Source: an uncultured Pelagibacteraceae bacterium (GTDB taxonomy: Bacteria > Pseudomonadota > Alphaproteobacteria > Pelagibacterales > Pelagibacteraceae). From it: a DNA stretch of 47,990 nucleotides. The stretch is from NCBI GenBank assembly GCA_902604525.1, contig CACKYY010000009.1, forward strand, positions 1-47,990. Direction: 5' to 3'. Position 1 is the first letter of the stretch. Each line of letters opens with the position of its first letter. Below the pieces are notes generated by a model, which had not been told where the DNA came from, ran no database searches, and was given only the letters and a program-made list of their open reading frames with translations. Below, in pieces: positions 24,946 through 33,620 of this stretch. Made by a program: the position numbers and the translations under genes.

Positions 24946-25932
24946 ATGAAAGCAAAAAATTGTCTAATTTTTGGTGGTAGTGGTCAAATTGGTCGAAACC
25001 TCATAAGAAAACTCACTAGGAATAACTTTAGGGTTACTGTGGTAACGAGAAATATTCATCAAAAAAGTTATATTATCAAAACACAAGCAAATGTTGGCTA
25101 CATAGACATTGTTGAAGCCAATATATTTGATGAAAAAAAAATAAGAGAGCTTTTTAAAAAATCTGATATTTGTGTAAATTTGATTGGTATATTATTTGAA
25201 AAAAAAGGTGGAAATACATTTAAAAATATTCACACAATTTTTCCTTCATTATTAGCAAAACTTTCCAAAGAATATAACTTGAAGCATTTTATTCATTTGT
25301 CAGCCTTAGGTATAAATGAAGCTAAAGACTCAGCTTATGCAAATAGTAAAGTTGAAGGTGAAAATAACATTTTAAAAAACTTTCCTCTTGCAACAATATT
25401 AAGACCATCGGTGGTTTATTCTGTAGACGATAATTTTACTACAAATTTTATGACACTTTTAAATAGACTTCCATTTTTCCCATTATATTACAGTGGAAGC
25501 ACTAAATTTTCCCCAATTCATTGTTCTGATTTAACAGATACAATTTATCATGTGATTTCAAATAATATTTATTCGAAAATTATTGAATGTGTAGGTCCAG
25601 AAGTTTTCACCTTCAAAGAAATAATAATTAAATTATTAAATTTGATTGGCAAAAAAAGAATTTTATTACCGATGCCCTTAACTATGGCCGAAATGACTGC
25701 AAGAATATTTGAAATAATGCCAAAACCCTTACTAACAAGGGATCAATTAAAACTTTTAAAATACGACAATATTGTTTCTGGAAAATATAAAACTAACTCA
25801 GACATCGGTGTGCCGAGCGTAAGACATTTTGATGAGGAAGTTAAAAAATATTGTTATATGTGGAGACAGGGTGGACAATTTTCAACAGAAAAATATAATT
25901 CCGAAAAAAACTCAGATGTTAATTTAAGTTAA
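24946..25932 (+). CDS. NDUFA9-like NAD(P)-binding reductase
   Basis: An atypical short-chain dehydrogenase related to the 39-kDa accessory subunit of mitochondrial complex I (NDUFA9). From the ATG at 24946 it is 328 residues. The nucleotide loop is GGSGQIGRNL (residues 10-19); HLSALGIN, AYANSKVEGE and LRPSVVYSVDDNF follow in family order. The frame opens at 24919, inside the divergent rnd gene, so the downstream ATG is preferred. It ends 3 bases from the convergent gcrA. A role in complex I or quinone metabolism is inference from the family. Confidence 0.87.
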   Translation: MKAKNCLIFGGSGQIGRNLIRKLTRNNFRVTVVTRNIHQKSYIIKTQANVGYIDIVEANIFDEKKIRELFKKSDICVNLIGILFEKKGGNTFKNIHTIFPSLLAKLSKEYNLKHFIHLSALGINEAKDSAYANSKVEGENNILKNFPLATILRPSVVYSVDDNFTTNFMTLLNRLPFFPLYYSGSTKFSPIHCSDLTDTIYHVISNNIYSKIIECVGPEVFTFKEIIIKLLNLIGKKRILLPMPLTMAEMTARIFEIMPKPLLTRDQLKLLKYDNIVSGKYKTNSDIGVPSVRHFDEEVKKYCYMWRQGGQFSTEKYNSEKNSDVNLS

Positions 25933-25935
25933 AAT

Positions 25936-26430
25936 CTAAGCTGTTTGGATTTTCTTTTCTATAAATTCAGGTACCTCTTCTTTATCAGTTGTTTCTTCTT
26001 TTTTACCTTTAGGTTGATAAGCATAAAGAAGATGTAATTTACAATATGAAAAGTCTTTTAGAGAAGATCTGCCACAAAAGTAAAAAGATTTTTCATCTGG
26101 ATGACCAATAGGCCATTTGCAAGAACTTTCGTCTAACTCCTCTAGTTGTTTAGGATTTTCTGGCTCAAAATCTTTTTCAATTATTAAAGACTTGAATTTA
26201 CTTTTGCGAGATCTTCTATTTTTTATATTTTTTTCTTCCAAAGAATTTTCAAAATTTTCATTTGAAGTAGCTGCTCTAGTTTTAATTTTTGCAGACAAAT
26301 TTAGCCTGTGAGCTTTACCTATAACGGCATTTCTACTGATCCCACCAATAATTTCAGCGATCTGACTTGCGGTACTCCCTTTTCCCCAAAGTTCTTTTAA
26401 TTTTGCTACTTTTTCGTCTGTCCAACTCAT
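25936..26430 (-). CDS. gcrA: GcrA-family cell-cycle regulator
   Basis: An alphaproteobacterial transcription factor that works with sigma-70 at methylated promoters in Caulobacter. The 164 residues begin with the diagnostic MSWTDEKVAKLKELW and ISRNAVIGKAHRL helix-turn-helix, then a charged linker, and end with the conserved CKWPIGHP...FCGRSS...YCKLH cysteine/histidine region. Upstream bases 26431-26602 form the shared spacer with argD; I saw no GANTC site there. It converges on the NDUFA9-like gene with a 3-base gap. Confidence 0.94.
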   Translation of the reverse strand: MSWTDEKVAKLKELWGKGSTASQIAEIIGGISRNAVIGKAHRLNLSAKIKTRAATSNENFENSLEEKNIKNRRSRKSKFKSLIIEKDFEPENPKQLEELDESSCKWPIGHPDEKSFYFCGRSSLKDFSYCKLHLLYAYQPKGKKEETTDKEEVPEFIEKKIQTA

Positions 26431-26510
26431 ATACCAATATATTGTGTTAATAATTTATATAACAACAATATACTGATATTAAATTTAATTAAACAATCAA
26501 AAAATCTTAG

Positions 26511-26519
26511 TTATCAACA
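26511..26519 (+). other. DnaA-box-like 9-mer between gcrA and argD
   Basis: TTATCAACA differs from the strong E. coli DnaA box TTATCCACA at one base. It stands alone in the 172-base divergent spacer. A single AT-rich 9-mer of this kind can easily occur by chance. It is noted because gcrA is under DnaA control in Caulobacter. Confidence 0.2.
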
Positions 26520-26602
26520 CATATTGGTTCAACTTATTAGATATGCTCTTTCAATCATAGCTTGTATCTAACAATTAAAATTTATAAAAATAAATTAAAT
26601 TT

Positions 26603-27769
26603 ATGTCGTATTTAGCAAAAAACTATAACCGAAAAAAAATTTCTTTTAAGTATGGAAAAGGAAGTTATTTATTTTCTACTAATAACAAAAAATATTTAGA
26701 TTTCGTCCAAGGTATTGCTGTAAATTCATTGGGTCATGCGCACCCTAAGCTTACAAAAACGATTAGCGCCCAAGCAAGAAAACTATGGCATGTTTCAAAT
26801 GCCTTTCAAATTCCAGAAGGAGAAAAGTTAGCTAGAAAATTGTGTAAAAAAACTTTTGCTGATTATGTGATGTTTCAAAATAGTGGTGCAGAAGCTACTG
26901 AGGCTGCAATAAAAGTTGCTAGAAGATATTTCTATTCAATCGGTAAAATTAATAAAAACAAAATATTGTGTGTTAGAAATTCATTTCATGGAAGAACTTT
27001 GGCTGCAATTTATGCAAGTGGATCAAAGAAAATGACTGAGGGATTTGGTCCAAAAGTAAGTGGATTTGATCATTTTGTTTTTGGAGATCACAAGTCTTTA
27101 AAGAAAAAAATTACCAAAAATACAGCTGCTATTATGGTGGAAACGATCATGGGCGAGGGTGGAATTAAAGTAATTCCTGATTGGTGTTTAGTGGAATTGA
27201 GAAAGTTATGTAATCAAAAAAAAATATTACTAATTTTAGATGAAGTTCAGTGCGGAATAGCAAGATCTGGTGACTTTTTTGCTTTTGAAAAATCTAAAGT
27301 AAAGCCAGATATTGTACCAATTGCAAAAGGTATTGGAGGTGGATTTCCTATTGGAGCAGTCTTAATGAATAAGAAAGTAGCTGCTGGGATGACACCAGGA
27401 ACACATGGTTCAACTTTTGGTGGCAATCCATTAGCAATGGCTGTTGGAAATACAGTAATGGACATTGTTTCAGATAAAAAATTTTTGAAAAATGTTAAAA
27501 GCATTTCAAGATATTTTTTTTTAAAATTGAATAATTTTAAAAAACTTTATCCAAATATAATAAAAAATATAAGAGGCAAGGGACTCTTAATAGGTATTCA
27601 GCTACATACAGATCAGACAAAATTTATAAAAAAACTTATGGAAAACAAGTTACTAACTATACGTGCGGCAGAAAATGTGGTCAGAATTTTACCACCACTA
27701 AATGTTAAAAAAAACGAGGTTAATCAAGCTTTGAAAATAATAAATAAAGTTTGCAAAGAATTAAATTAA
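26603..27769 (+). CDS. argD: acetylornithine aminotransferase
   Basis: Class III PLP transaminase making N-acetylornithine in arginine synthesis. The 388 residues include FQNSGAEATEAAIKVAR, NSFHGRT, LILDEVQCGIARSGDFFAFE and the PLP lysine in PIAKGIGGGFPIGAVL, then HGSTFGGNPLAMA. It precedes argF by one base, so the two are cotranscribed. TTGTAT at 26562 and a TATAAA-like stretch near 26583 could form the promoter, with imperfect spacing. Confidence 0.95.
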   Translation: MSYLAKNYNRKKISFKYGKGSYLFSTNNKKYLDFVQGIAVNSLGHAHPKLTKTISAQARKLWHVSNAFQIPEGEKLARKLCKKTFADYVMFQNSGAEATEAAIKVARRYFYSIGKINKNKILCVRNSFHGRTLAAIYASGSKKMTEGFGPKVSGFDHFVFGDHKSLKKKITKNTAAIMVETIMGEGGIKVIPDWCLVELRKLCNQKKILLILDEVQCGIARSGDFFAFEKSKVKPDIVPIAKGIGGGFPIGAVLMNKKVAAGMTPGTHGSTFGGNPLAMAVGNTVMDIVSDKKFLKNVKSISRYFFLKLNNFKKLYPNIIKNIRGKGLLIGIQLHTDQTKFIKKLMENKLLTIRAAENVVRILPPLNVKKNEVNQALKIINKVCKELN

Positions 27770-27770
27770 A

Positions 27771-28700
27771 ATGAAACACTTTATCAATTTAAAAGATATT
27801 CCATCTAAAGATCTTAAAAAAATAATAATAGATGCAAAGAGAAGAAAAAATTTAAGAAAAAAACTAAGCACACTCGTGGTTGATAAAGGTGCTCCTTTGA
27901 AGGGTAAGTTGCTTATCCAAATGTTTGAAAAGTCAAGTTTACGGACTAGATTAAGCTTTTATCTAGCAATTAAACAACTTGGAGGAGGCACTTTAACTCT
28001 TAGATCAAACGAGCTTCATCTTGGTCAGGGTGGTGAAAGTATTGCAGATACTGCAAAAATTCTCTCAACATATGGGGATGGATTTATGCTGAGAACTGAT
28101 AGTGACAAAAAAGTTGAAAATTTTAGAAAATATCTTTCAATTCCAATCATAAACGGTCTTAGTCCATCATCTCATCCGACCCAAGTTTTATCAGATGTAT
28201 TTACAGTTGAAGAAATAAAGAAAAAACCAATTTCAAAACTGAATATTTGCTGGATTGGAGACTCTAATAATGTTTTAGACAGTCTAATTGCAGCATCAGT
28301 AAAATTTTCATTTAAACTAAGTATAGGTTGTCCAAAGAAATTTGAACCTGGTACAAAAGTAAGAAACTGGGTAAAAAAAAATAAAAAGAAAATTTTTATT
28401 TACAACGAACCAAAAAAAGCAGTTTTAAATGCAGATGTAATTTTTTCAGATAAAGTTATTTCCTTGAATGATAAAGTAAATAAGAAGGAAAAAATTGCTC
28501 AATTTGAAAAATTTAAAATTGATAAAAAACTTATGGGATATGCAAAAAAAAATTGTATTTTTTTACATTGTCTTCCAAGAGGAAATGAAGTAACTGATGA
28601 TATTTTTTTAGGAAAAAAATCTCACGTCTGGCAACAAGCTCTAAATAGAGTTCATGTTCAAAAAAGTATTTTATTATATTGTTTTGGGAAACTAAGGTAA
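27771..28700 (+). CDS. argF: ornithine carbamoyltransferase
   Basis: Forms citrulline from ornithine and carbamoyl phosphate. The 309 residues have the carbamoyl-phosphate site SSLRTRLSF (family SxRTR), GLSPSSHPTQVLSD, the ornithine-loop region and the catalytic FLHCLPRGNE, followed by NRVHVQKSILLY. It follows argD with a 1-base gap. The 3' end overlaps the convergent cytochrome c gene by 9 bases. Confidence 0.95.
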   Translation: MKHFINLKDIPSKDLKKIIIDAKRRKNLRKKLSTLVVDKGAPLKGKLLIQMFEKSSLRTRLSFYLAIKQLGGGTLTLRSNELHLGQGGESIADTAKILSTYGDGFMLRTDSDKKVENFRKYLSIPIINGLSPSSHPTQVLSDVFTVEEIKKKPISKLNICWIGDSNNVLDSLIAASVKFSFKLSIGCPKKFEPGTKVRNWVKKNKKKIFIYNEPKKAVLNADVIFSDKVISLNDKVNKKEKIAQFEKFKIDKKLMGYAKKNCIFLHCLPRGNEVTDDIFLGKKSHVWQQALNRVHVQKSILLYCFGKLR

Positions 28701-29231
28701 TGGTAAAGGATTATCTGAGTTTTGGTTTAGATATTTAATTACAGAAGCTCTATCTTTTTCTTTTCTTAATCCAGCAAAAGCCATCTTTGTTCCTTTGATC
28801 CATTTGGCAGGCTTGATTAAATAACCATTTAGCTCTTCTACAGTCCACTCTTTATCATAAGACGCTAATGCTTTAGAATATTTGTAGTCTTCTACTATAC
28901 CAATTTTTCTTCCAACAACATTATACAAAGCAGGACCAATATTATTTTTTCCACCTTTAACAATAGAGTGACATGCAGCGCATTTCTTAAAAACTTTTTC
29001 ACCGTGAGTTATATCGCCCATAGCTATTAATGCATCAATATCGATCTTCTCATCTACACTTGTTTTTGTTGAGGATGAAACCGTTGTTGCCTCTTCTACA
29101 TCTACTGCGTAACCTGGAGTTTCTGGTTTTTCTACATGAAAAATAACATCCGATAATTTTCCAATACCTATTACTAAAAGTGCAACCATTAGAACTGCAG
29201 CAACTATTTTATTAATTTCGAAAGAATCCAT
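28692..29231 (-). CDS. membrane-anchored cytochrome c
   Basis: A 179-residue class I cytochrome c with an uncleaved N-terminal membrane helix (about residues 9-24), a linker of about 45 residues rich in Ser, Thr, Val and Glu, and a C-terminal heme domain. The heme site is CAACH (Cys84, Cys87, His88) and the Met ligand is probably Met150 in GTKMAFAGL. It resembles alphaproteobacterial CycM/c552 proteins that carry electrons from the bc1 complex to cytochrome oxidase on the periplasmic face. It converges on argF with a 9-base overlap. Confidence 0.92.
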   Translation of the reverse strand: MDSFEINKIVAAVLMVALLVIGIGKLSDVIFHVEKPETPGYAVDVEEATTVSSSTKTSVDEKIDIDALIAMGDITHGEKVFKKCAACHSIVKGGKNNIGPALYNVVGRKIGIVEDYKYSKALASYDKEWTVEELNGYLIKPAKWIKGTKMAFAGLRKEKDRASVIKYLNQNSDNPLPLP

Positions 29232-29299
29232 TTTTTATTAAATAATTTTGAACATATATCACGATAAATTAAAAATTTATCAAAATTATCTGTATAAAT

Positions 29300-29329
29300 T
29301 TGCCTCTATTGGTATTTAAAAGGTATAAT
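29300..29329 (+). promoter_or_regulatory. candidate sigma-70 promoter of kdsB-pheA
   Basis: TTGCCT (29300-29305), an 18-base spacer and a perfect TATAAT (29324-29329). The predicted transcript would start about 7 bases before the kdsB ATG at 29343, leaving no room for a Shine-Dalgarno. Confidence 0.5.
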
Positions 29330-29342
29330 TAATTCAGTATTT

Positions 29343-30074
29343 ATGAAAACTTTGATCATTATACCATCCAGACTAGGAGCAACCAGATTACCTGGGAAAC
29401 CTTTGTTAAAGATTAATAATAAATCCATAATTTCACACGTTTTTAAAAGAGCTCAAGATGCTGGTATTGGAGATGTAGTAGTAGCTACAGAAAATAGGGA
29501 AATTGTTGAAGATGTTACTATGAATGGAGGTAGAGCTATTTTAACTAGCAATAACCACAAAACTGGTACGGACAGAATATATGAAGCTTTTAAAAAAATG
29601 AAACTTAATGATGTAGATTTAATAATGAACTTACAAGGAGATGAGCCAACGATTAATATAGAAGATATAGTAAGTTTAAAAAACAAAATGATTAACTACC
29701 AATCAAAAATGGGCACGCTTGCTGCAAAAACGGAAAATGAAAAAGATTTTCAAAATGAAAATATCGTCAAAGTTCAAACAAAATCTAATCTTCAAGAAGA
29801 CTCTTTTTCTGAAGCAGAAGCATTTTCACGGATATCTAAAAAATCAGACAACATTTATCATCACATTGGTATCTATTGTTATTCTACCGAAACTCTTGAA
29901 AAATTTGTTGAATTAAATCAGTCTAAAAACGAAATCGAGCAAAGATTAGAACAGCTAAGAGCACTAGACAATAGTATCAAGATAAATGTTGCATTAGCTA
30001 AATCTCTTCCAATAGGAGTAGACACTGAAGAAGATTATATGGCCTTAAAAAAAATTATGGAATATAAAGATTAA
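29343..30074 (+). CDS. kdsB: 3-deoxy-manno-octulosonate cytidylyltransferase
   Basis: Activates KDO to CMP-KDO for lipid A core assembly. The 243 residues contain the nucleotidyltransferase N-terminus IPSRLGATRLPGKPL, the NHKTGTDRI loop, MNLQGDEP, and YHHIGIYCYSTETLEKF with the EQRLEQLRAL C-terminal motif. It shares one base with pheA (TAATG), an unrelated pathway partner. The kdsB-pheA pair also occurs in other alphaproteobacteria. Confidence 0.95.
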   Translation: MKTLIIIPSRLGATRLPGKPLLKINNKSIISHVFKRAQDAGIGDVVVATENREIVEDVTMNGGRAILTSNNHKTGTDRIYEAFKKMKLNDVDLIMNLQGDEPTINIEDIVSLKNKMINYQSKMGTLAAKTENEKDFQNENIVKVQTKSNLQEDSFSEAEAFSRISKKSDNIYHHIGIYCYSTETLEKFVELNQSKNEIEQRLEQLRALDNSIKINVALAKSLPIGVDTEEDYMALKKIMEYKD

Positions 30075-30907
30075 TGGGTAAAATTTATTTTCAAGGTACA
30101 TTTGGTGCATATTCTCACCTAGCAGCTTTATCGGTCGATCCAAATGCTGAAATTATACCTTGTAAAACTTTTGATGAGTGTTTTAGTAAGGCTTCACTTG
30201 AGCCAGAAAATAAAATAATTATTCCTGAATCTAATAGAATAACAGGGAATATTGGAATTGAGTATTTGATATTTAAACATAGATTAAATATTTATATGGA
30301 GTATTTTCAAAAAATTGAACATAATTTGTTAGGTCAACCAGGCTCAAAATTAAAAGATATCAGAGAAGTTTACTCTCATGCACAGGGATTATCTCAGTGT
30401 TCAAAATTTATAAAAGAAAATAATTTAACAGAACATATTAGAGCAGATACTGCCGGCTCTGCTGAAATGATTTCAAAAACTAAAAATATTAAGCAAGCTG
30501 CGATAGCTTCATCTTTAAGTGCAAAAATTTATGGACTAGAGGTAATAAAAAAAAATATTGAAAATGAGAATGGAAACTTAACAAGATTTTTAGTAATGGG
30601 TAAAAATATTTCCCAGCCTGAGTTTAAAGATAAAAATTATATCACGTCTTTTTTATTTAAACTCAAAAGTAAACCAGCTGCTCTCTATCAATCGCTAGGA
30701 GGTTTTGCAATTAATGGAGTAAATTTAACTAAACTTCAGAGCTATCCCGAAAAAAATACATTCGATTCTTATTTTTTCTTATGTGACCTAGATGGACACA
30801 TTGAAGATAAAAAAGTTCAAAAATCTTTAGAGGAACTAGGTCTTCATTGTGAAGATTTTCACGTCTTAGGTGTTTTTGAAGCAGATAAGTTGAGAGAAAA
30901 TAAGTAA
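30074..30907 (+). CDS. pheA: prephenate dehydratase
   Basis: Converts prephenate to phenylpyruvate. The 277 residues are monofunctional, with no chorismate mutase domain. Seen are the FQGTFGAYSHLAA start, the catalytic TAGSAEMI region and NLTRFLVMG, then a C-terminal ACT domain (KSKPAALYQSLGGFAINGVNLTKL) that normally senses phenylalanine. The usual ENS motif is IPESNRITGNI and the ESRP effector motif reads QSYP, so feedback properties may differ. It overlaps kdsB by one base. Confidence 0.93.
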   Translation: MGKIYFQGTFGAYSHLAALSVDPNAEIIPCKTFDECFSKASLEPENKIIIPESNRITGNIGIEYLIFKHRLNIYMEYFQKIEHNLLGQPGSKLKDIREVYSHAQGLSQCSKFIKENNLTEHIRADTAGSAEMISKTKNIKQAAIASSLSAKIYGLEVIKKNIENENGNLTRFLVMGKNISQPEFKDKNYITSFLFKLKSKPAALYQSLGGFAINGVNLTKLQSYPEKNTFDSYFFLCDLDGHIEDKKVQKSLEELGLHCEDFHVLGVFEADKLRENK

Positions 30908-30917
30908 TAATCTTTTC

Positions 30918-30947
30918 TTGTAGATTAGAAAATATAACTGCTATAAT
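30918..30947 (+). promoter_or_regulatory. sigma-70 promoter of the SRP RNA
   Basis: TTGTAG (30918-30923), an 18-base spacer and a perfect TATAAT (30942-30947). The first base of the SRP RNA stem, G30954, is 7 bases after the -10, exactly where transcription should begin. Confidence 0.7.
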
Positions 30948-30953
30948 AGTTTT

Positions 30954-31037
30954 GGAGGCTAGAGGTGGATGCTGCTTGAACCCGACCAGATCTTAACGGA
31001 AGCAGTCGTAGAGACAGTTATTCAGGTTCTAGTCTCC
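30954..31037 (+). ncRNA. ffs: signal recognition particle RNA (4.5S, small bacterial type)
   Basis: About 84 bases. The ends pair over 10 bp (GGAGGCTAGA with TCTAGTCTCC). The apical part carries the SRP signature: GACCAG on the 5' side and the GGAAGCAG on the 3' side of a short apical loop, which is the Ffh-binding domain. A well-placed promoter lies upstream. The location directly before dnaX matches other bacteria. The 3' end is only 8 bases before the dnaX start codon, so dnaX must be read from the same transcript or from a start inside ffs. Confidence 0.9.
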
Positions 31038-31045
31038 TAATATAT

Positions 31046-32689
31046 ATGAGCAATAATTCGAAAGTACTGGCATTAAAATATAGACCGCAAACTTTTGACG
31101 ATCTAATAGGTCAGGAAGTGGTTGCAGAAACAATAACAAATTCAATTAAAGCAGACAAAATTCCAAATGCATATTTATTCACAGGCATTCGAGGAATTGG
31201 AAAAACTACAATAGCCAGGATTGTTGCAAAGACTCTTAATTGTTCAAATGGAATTGAAAATAAATGCAAAGTAAAATGTGAGAATTGTGACTCCATTACA
31301 AGTTCCAATCATATTGATGTTTTGGAAATGGATGCAGCAAGTAAAACTGGTGTAGATGATGTTAGAGATCTCATAGAATTTTCTAGATATGGACCAACTT
31401 CTGCTAAATATAAAATTTTTATAATTGATGAAGTGCACATGCTTAGTAAACAGGCTTTTAATGCTCTTTTAAAAACATTAGAAGAGCCACCAGAATATCT
31501 TAAGTTTATTTTTGCAACCACTGAAATTAAAAAAATTCCAATTACTGTTGTATCTAGATGTCAAAGATTTGATTTATCTAGAATTAAATCATCAAAGTTA
31601 TTTGATTTTATAAAAAGAATTAAAAATAAAGAAAATGGCAAAGTTACTGACGAAGCTTTAAAACTAATTGTAAAAATTTCTGAAGGTTCAGTTAGAGATG
31701 CATTATCTTTATTAGATAGAGCTTTATTAAGTTTAGATGAAAATACTGAATTAGATTTAAACGCAGCACAAAAAATATTTGGCTACTTTGATAAATCTCA
31801 ATTAATAGATTTATTTGAGCTAGTCTTAAAAGGTGAAGAAAAAAAAGTTATAAATATCTATAGAAAAATTTATGATCAAGGAGTTGAACCTAAAGTATTC
31901 ATAAATGATTTCTTAGAATTGTTGTATTACTTTAAAAATATAAATTCTTTAACACTAGAAAGCACAAATTTTTCTCTAAATGATGAGGAGTTTTCGAAAA
32001 TAAAAAGTATTTCAAATAAAGTAGAATCTGATGTGTTAGTGCTGTTCTGGCAATTTGCAATTAGCTCTCTTGAAGAATTAGATATAGTTTCAAATCAACA
32101 TTTGTCGATTGAGATGTTTCTAATCAGATTAATGCATTTACAGTCTGTGAAATCTCAAAAAAAAATTGAGCTTGAAGCTGAAAAAAGAGCAACCAATGAA
32201 ATTGAGGATAATATAAGCTCAAATAAAATAATAGATCAAATAAAAAATATTTCCCAAGAAGAAAAGAATAAACCACAAGCACAAACTGAAATTAAGGCAG
32301 AAAATAAAATACTTATAAATTCTTTTGATGATTTGTTATTAATCTGCTCTGAAAAAAAAGAAATCAAATTGAAATATGAATTAGAAAAAAATGTTAATTT
32401 AGTAAAATTTGAAAAAAACAGAATAGAAATATCTTTTAATGATAATTTAGATAAAAATTTTGTTAAAGATTTATCATCGAAACTTTTTGAGTGGACTGCT
32501 GAGCGATGGATTATTACTTTTAGTAAATCTAAAGGTGAAATGTCTGTAAAAGAAAAACAACTTAATAATAAGAAACTTTTAATTGATGAAGTAAAAACTT
32601 CAGAAGCTTATAAAAATATAATAGAAAATTTTCCTGATGCAGAATTAATAGACGTTAATATAAAAAAGGATGAGGGTCAGAATGACTGA
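31046..32689 (+). CDS. dnaX: DNA polymerase III subunit tau/gamma
   Basis: Clamp-loader ATPase. The 547 residues begin with LKYRPQTFDDLIGQ, Walker A GIRGIGKTT, a four-cysteine zinc module (C-SNGIENK-C-KVK-C-EN-C), IIDEVHMLSKQAFNALLKTLEEPP and sensor 1 FATTEIKKIP with SRCQRF. A Glu/Lys-rich linker (about residues 365-415) precedes the C-terminal polymerase-binding domain. No Shine-Dalgarno precedes the ATG. It overlaps ybaB by 8 bases and starts the classic dnaX-ybaB-recR operon. Confidence 0.96.
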   Translation: MSNNSKVLALKYRPQTFDDLIGQEVVAETITNSIKADKIPNAYLFTGIRGIGKTTIARIVAKTLNCSNGIENKCKVKCENCDSITSSNHIDVLEMDAASKTGVDDVRDLIEFSRYGPTSAKYKIFIIDEVHMLSKQAFNALLKTLEEPPEYLKFIFATTEIKKIPITVVSRCQRFDLSRIKSSKLFDFIKRIKNKENGKVTDEALKLIVKISEGSVRDALSLLDRALLSLDENTELDLNAAQKIFGYFDKSQLIDLFELVLKGEEKKVINIYRKIYDQGVEPKVFINDFLELLYYFKNINSLTLESTNFSLNDEEFSKIKSISNKVESDVLVLFWQFAISSLEELDIVSNQHLSIEMFLIRLMHLQSVKSQKKIELEAEKRATNEIEDNISSNKIIDQIKNISQEEKNKPQAQTEIKAENKILINSFDDLLLICSEKKEIKLKYELEKNVNLVKFEKNRIEISFNDNLDKNFVKDLSSKLFEWTAERWIITFSKSKGEMSVKEKQLNNKKLLIDEVKTSEAYKNIIENFPDAELIDVNIKKDEGQND

Positions 32690-32999
32690 TTTTAGTAAGA
32701 TTTTACATAAAGCCAAAGAGCTTGAGGCAAAAATGAAAGAAAGCCAGCAGAAAATTAAGGAAATAAGAGTAGAGGGCGTTTCTGGCTCTAATTCTGTAAC
32801 AATAACTCTTGATGGTGAAGGTGAAATGCAAACAATAAAATTATCTGATGAGATTATGAAAGAGGACAAAGCTATTATTGAAGATTTAATTGTTGCCGCT
32901 CACAATAACGCTAAAGCACAGTTGAAATCAAAGACTTCTGAGGAAATTTCAAAAGCTACAGGTGGTTTTGGTATACCTGGTTTTAAATGGCCTTTATAA
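32682..32999 (+). CDS. ybaB: YbaB/EbfC nucleoid-associated protein
   Basis: A 105-residue DNA-binding protein of the YbaB/EbfC family. The N-terminal helix (ILHKAKELEAKMKESQQKI), the GSNSVTITLDGEGEMQTIKLS strands and the glycine-rich tail GGFGIPGF are family marks. I choose the ATG at 32682, which has a GAGGG ribosome-binding site 6-10 bases upstream and starts MTDFSKIL; an in-frame ATG at 32670 would use up that site. It lies between dnaX and recR as usual. Confidence 0.93.
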   Translation: MTDFSKILHKAKELEAKMKESQQKIKEIRVEGVSGSNSVTITLDGEGEMQTIKLSDEIMKEDKAIIEDLIVAAHNNAKAQLKSKTSEEISKATGGFGIPGFKWPL

Positions 33000-33002
33000 T
33001 TC

Positions 33003-33620
33003 ATGCAAAACATTAATGAAATAGAAGAACTGGTTAAACTAATATCTAAATTACCAGGCTTAGGACCCAAATCAGCAAAGAGAATTGTGTTAAAATTAAT
33101 AAATAATCGTGATGAACTTGTTAAGCCTTTGGCAAAGTCACTAGCCGATGTATACAAAAATATTGTTCGTTGTAAAATTTGTGGAAATTTAAAATCAAAT
33201 TCAATCGAGTGTAATTTTGACGACTGTAAGATTGTTGATAAAAAATATAATAAGATATGTGTTGTTGAGAATATATCTGATCAATGGAGCATAGAAAGTT
33301 CTAATATATTCAGTGGATATTTTCATATTTTAGGAGGTACAATTTCATCAGTTGGTCAAAAAAAAGAGGACTTGCTAATTAATTCTTTAGTAGAAAGAGT
33401 TAAAAAAGATAATATTGATGAAGTAATTTTAGCTACTAGTGCAACGGTTGAGGGTCAGACAACTGCATATTATATACAGGACAGTCTAAAAGGCATTGAG
33501 GTTAAAGTAACGAAGTTAGCTCAGGGTCTACCTGTTGGTGGTGAAATAGAAAGTTTGGATGATGGAACTTTATTTTCAGCTTTTAAAAACCGTTCAAATC
33601 TAATTTCTAATTCAGATTAG
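33003..33620 (+). CDS. recR: recombination mediator RecR
   Basis: Works with RecO (and RecF) to load RecA on gapped DNA. The 205 residues have the N-terminal helix-hairpin-helix KLPGLGPKSAKRI, a four-cysteine zinc finger (CKICGNLKSNSIECNFDDC), and the Toprim domain (ICVVENISD, YFHILGG, EVILATSATVEGQTTA) with a Walker-like C-terminus GLPVGGEIESLDDGTL. The stop region overlaps the convergent glcB by 14 bases. Confidence 0.95.
   Translation: MQNINEIEELVKLISKLPGLGPKSAKRIVLKLINNRDELVKPLAKSLADVYKNIVRCKICGNLKSNSIECNFDDCKIVDKKYNKICVVENISDQWSIESSNIFSGYFHILGGTISSVGQKKEDLLINSLVERVKKDNIDEVILATSATVEGQTTAYYIQDSLKGIEVKVTKLAQGLPVGGEIESLDDGTLFSAFKNRSNLISNSD

Noticed and set aside
31834-31850. Slippery A-run in dnaX as a programmed frameshift making gamma
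   Set aside because: An eight-A run exists, but adding one A leads to a stop within a few codons at about residue 270, too early for a working gamma subunit, and no stimulatory structure is obvious.
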